Program-made: the position numbers and the translations under genes
The notes under the pieces: model-generated
Databases searched by the model: none
What the model was told of the DNA's origin: nothing
Seen by the model: only the letters and a program-made list of their open reading frames with translations
Assembly: GCA_003640385.1 (NCBI GenBank)
Contig: RCAB01000723.1
Coordinates: 1-24,098 of the forward strand
Origin: Setaria digitata
Lineage: Eukaryota > Nematoda > Chromadorea > Rhabditida > Setariidae
Length of the DNA stretch: 24,098 nt
Direction: 5' to 3'
In this document: piece by piece, positions 21,428 through 24,098 of the stretch
Layout of the letters: each line of letters opens with the position of its first letter
Numbering within the stretch: the first letter of the stretch is position 1

Positions 21428-21950
21428 ATGAATGAAAACTGGCTCTTACAATTTGTTCCAGTCTTATCAATCGTTATCATTTATGTCATCACTTGCTGTC
21501 GCTCAAAAAGTGAGGTATATATTGTTCGAAGTAATTATGGAAGATGTTGAAAATGATCTATCTCATCCATAAAATTAACGCAGTTTTTTGTTCTGTAAAA
21601 AAAAAAAAAAAAACAATTTAAATGATATAATTTAAGCAAGAAACGATAATAATATAAGAAAAGGAAAATGCAACAGATGCTGTCTATCGTTTCACTTTCT
21701 GTGTGAAAATTTGGCAAAAAAATAAAAATTTTATTCAAGAAATGGAAGGAAAAAGAAAGGATTGCTTTTATTAATTTATTTTTCTAAAATAAAAAAAGTT
21801 TTTTTTTTTTTTTTTTTTTTTAAAAAGCCGAAAAAGCCATTGCGATTTATGGCAACCGATGATCCAAGAGGCGATTCACTTTATGGTATCAAAACAAACG
21901 AACAGTTTCCAATGCAAAAAAAAAAATCCGGAACAAAAAGAGGAAAATAA
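21428..21950 (+). CDS. Small single-pass membrane protein, copy A (unknown family)
   Basis: Not recognised. Exon 1, 21428-21514, encodes 29 residues with a hydrophobic stretch (WLLQFVPVLSIVIIYVIT) then CCRSKSE, ending at GAG|GTATAT. Exon 2, 21828-21950, follows a long T run ending AAAAAG and joins in phase 0; a second AG 9 nt later also keeps phase. The joined protein is 69 aa. Residues about 36-57 contain DDPRGDSLYGIKTNEQFP, then a basic end (KKKSG, KRGK). Basic residues after the hydrophobic stretch suggest a cytoplasmic C-terminus. Support comes from the neighbour at 22869, which has the same two-part design and an ungapped match to the motif (10 of 22 identical). An 11-A run in exon 2 means the last codons depend on correct homopolymer length. 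Confidence 0.5.
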
Positions 21951-22530
21951 TTAATCCAAAAAAAAAAAAAAAAAAAACTAGAATTAAATTAATTCAGAAA
22001 AACTGAAATTAGTATGCATCGGAACATTATTTGCTCTTTTTTCAAAACAAAAAAAAAGAAAAGAAAGTATCGAAGGCAAGTAGAAATGTTTAGTAAAATG
22101 AAATTAAACGCTAAAATTATTTATGAAACAAGCAATGAAAAGAAAAAAAAAAGCAATAATGCAGTAATAGAAATTGGAAAATTAGCGCATTCAGTAAGTA
22201 AATCAGTTCTGACCGAGTGATACCAATTTATCAAGAGCCGCAGACTAATTAATTAGCAAAATTGCAATAATTGAGACTATTATAATTAAGAAGAAATAAT
22301 TTTATGGAAGTGGTGATCAGTAATGGAATAGTTTCACTAAATAAATTTCGGTACCAAATTGCACCGATAGTGGCAGTCTATTAATAAAACAATTAAAATA
22401 TACGAATTTCTTGTTTCTTTATCTTATAGTAACTATCATGAAAATATTGTATTATTAAAAAAACATAAAATGCATAAATTTTTCCTTTTTTCCTTCTTTT
22501 TTTTTTTTTTTTTAAATCTTATTAATGTGT
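21951..22530. other. Spacer between copies A and B
   Basis: AT-rich with several A runs; AATAAA at about 22340 and 22384 could be poly(A) signals. It contains the lysine-rich frame at 22014-22220, listed separately. Confidence 0.4.
22014..22220 (+). CDS. Lysine-rich small ORF, doubtful
   Basis: A 68-residue ATG-to-stop frame. The first third is homopolymer lysine, but the rest is more protein-like (ending AVIEIGKLAHSVSKSVLTE). A perfect donor word, TCA|GTAAGTAA, sits at 22198-22205 in phase 0, and copy B exon 2 also begins in phase 0, so it could be an extra exon of that gene. No good acceptor or homology supports it. Confidence 0.15.
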   Translation: MHRNIICSFFKTKKKKRKYRRQVEMFSKMKLNAKIIYETSNEKKKKSNNAVIEIGKLAHSVSKSVLTE

Positions 22531-22534
22531 AAAT

Positions 22535-22790
22535 ATGATATGTTATATGCACATACAATAGATGCGGAATTGGAATAAAAATGATAATTTTGCATTATCA
22601 TGTGATTATGTTATCGACAATTGTATTCAAATATGGATGCTAAATCATAACGAGAATAATATTGTAAAATGATATTATCTATATAAGACAGTTCATATTA
22701 ACATATATAACTGTGCTAACAACAATATTAATATACAAATGTGATATTTTGTATGCAAATATAGATGCCAAATTATAACGAAAGTGATTT
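22535..22790 (+). repeat. Degenerate direct repeats, about 45 bp, three copies
   Basis: Copies start near 22535, 22601 and 22740. The clearest pair reads CAAATATGGATGCTAAATCA and CAAATATAGATGCCAAATTA (at about 22628 and 22758), each followed by TAACGA. The first copy keeps the GATGC core and a GATAT-rich lead. They lie just upstream of copy B. Confidence 0.5.
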
Positions 22791-22868
22791 ATTTTTTTTT
22801 TTAAATAAATATATTTGAATATATAAATTTGATAAGAGTATGTGACAGATCATTTTTTATAATTCGCA

Positions 22869-23593
22869 ATGATGACAATCAGTTGGTATTTTGAATTAAT
22901 TGAAGTCCTCATTCGTAATTTATCAGTATTACTTATGTCGTTGATTGTTTGTACGCTTGTTTCCTGCAAACATCATAGAAAACTAAAGGCAATCATTTTT
23001 TTTTCTGAATAATTAATAAAGAAATGATTAATGAATTAGCATTATTACAAATCCAAATTCCCTCTTCGTATCATTTATTATTAGATAAAAACTTATTTAT
23101 TCGAAATTTTATAATTGTTTTTTTTTTTTGCAATTTTCTTATAAGTATGTGTATTTATTCGCAATATTTAACAATGTTACAATACTAAATTTAAAAAAAA
23201 AAAGAAAATGAAAAATGAAATTTTGAGGAACCAAAATTCATTGATGAAAATGATCCACATGCTAAAACACTGTATAATATTAAAACGGAAGTTGCATTCC
23301 CGAAAAGAGTAGTGGATGAGAATCGACGGAAGTCCACCTCCATACGTGATACAAATATTGCTATAAGTTGGAGTCAAGAATATGAAAGCAATATGCCACG
23401 TTCACTTTCGCTATCATCATCATCACCATTATTCAAAAGACCGGAAAAATATCTAAAACTAAAAAGTTACAGCGATCCACAGGAATCAAGCTCACCGGAT
23501 CCGCATAGTTTACAGCGAAGGGAAATTTCTTTTCAACCAAAAAACAATCAGAACAGTCTAATTACGCCTGTTAAGGATGCAAAATTCAGGTAA
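22869..23593 (+). CDS. Small single-pass membrane protein, copy B (unknown family)
   Basis: Not recognised; paralogue of the gene at 21428. Exon 1, 22869-22988, encodes 40 residues: a hydrophobic stretch (LSVLLMSLIVCTLVS) then CKHHRKLK. No GT donor follows; the best site is AAG|GCAATC, a GC-type donor, phase 0. Exon 2 begins at 23228 after TTTTGAG, phase 0, and runs to TAA at 23591-23593; total about 161 aa. Residues about 44-65 hold ENDPHAKTLYNIKTEVAFP, the motif shared with copy A. The long tail is Ser- and Lys/Arg-rich (LSLSSSSPLF), probably unstructured and phosphorylatable, and absent from copy A. A donor-like CAG|GTAAAA at 23587 may continue the gene; a join to the AG at 23961-23962 would stop at once. 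Confidence 0.45.
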
Positions 23594-24098
23594 AACCTCC
23601 TATTCACTTTTTCCGGTCTCGATGAATTGACCGACTATAATCATACTTTGTAGTGATTTTAAAAAGTTAATACTTGAAATTTGGAAATCCAATTGATTGT
23701 ATCATTCAGAAAGTGAAAATGCAAGATAAAAGAAGAAAAGAAAAAGAATTTCCAGATGTTATTTTAATTTAATTTTGCATAAAAAAATTCAACCTTCTAT
23801 GTTGTATATTTCTCTCATAACAAATCTTTTATATCATTTTCTGCGAAGCAATTATTTCATATTTAAAATTTCGAATGGAAAATTCTTTTTTTCTTTTTTT
23901 CTCTTATTAATGACATGGAATTTTCCTCTCTTTTATCACCTATATAATATCGTTAAACGGAGGTAACAAATATGGATCAACACTTTCTGGACCACCGAAA
24001 AGCCGACCAGATTCCACTTATACCGTAATTTTAAACGAAATTTTACTATCTCGCCATTAATTAAATGATGCGAATTTATTTTGAATTTGTTTTTTTTT
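23594..24098 (+). other. 3' flank of copy B with a possible extra exon
   Basis: Mostly AT-rich. From 23963 to about 24016 the plus strand is more balanced in composition and open, reading KYGSTLSGPPKSRPDSTYT, followed by a donor-like GTAATT or a stop at 24055-24057. Its frame does not match the phase left by copy B exon 2, so it is not joined here. It could belong to a further exon or another gene running off the window. Confidence 0.25.

Noticed and set aside
21864..21876. RGD in small membrane protein copy A as an integrin site
   Set aside because: The positive-inside pattern puts it in the cytoplasm, and copy B has HAK at the same place.
1..24098. Wolbachia or other bacterial insert, CRISPR array, transposon
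   Set aside because: No bacterial-like long ORF, spaced identical repeats, terminal inverted repeats with transposase, or reverse transcriptase motif was seen.

Overview
The window reads as nuclear DNA of a nematode. It is strongly AT-rich with many long A or T runs. Genes are cut into many exons by introns with GTAAG-type donors and TTTTCAG-like acceptors, coding starts often sit just behind a lone acceptor (as expected for spliced-leader trans-splicing), and one gene is a typical cuticle collagen. A filarial or other clade III nematode is my best guess, by inference only. No bacterial gene, rRNA, tRNA, CRISPR array or clear transposon was seen.

Layout. (1) 1-1450: mostly non-coding, with one open stretch at 46-243 and a 42-codon ORF at 1181-1309. 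(2) 1451-6254, minus: a complete 12-exon autophagy protease ATG4. (3) About 6325-7340: divergent promoter region unusually rich in ACGT, with four CACGTG E-boxes. (4) 7400-11273, plus: a complete 11-exon TMEM161 membrane protein. (5) 12141-15144, plus: an 8-exon WD-repeat protein EIPR1 (TSSC1), clear except for one junction lacking a canonical acceptor. (6) 15145-16785: tail-to-tail intergenic space. (7) 16786-19649, minus: a complete 4-exon cuticle collagen with TATA boxes and a TGATAA-rich upstream region. (8) 21428-23593, plus: two tandem small genes, each with one exon giving a single hydrophobic segment and a second exon carrying a shared motif, DP-x3-[ST]-LY-x-IKT-x3-FP. I do not recognise this family; it is the best candidate for something undescribed.

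How the genes relate. ATG4 processes Atg8-family proteins, and EIPR1 works with the EARP/GARP tethering complexes in endosomal recycling and dense-core vesicle traffic, so two genes belong to membrane traffic; the adjacency need not be functional. ATG4 and TMEM161 are head to head and probably share regulatory DNA. The collagen and the first small membrane gene are also head to head, 1.8 kb apart. Exon models were joined by hand, using phase agreement at every junction and remembered human homologue sequences, without an alignment program.
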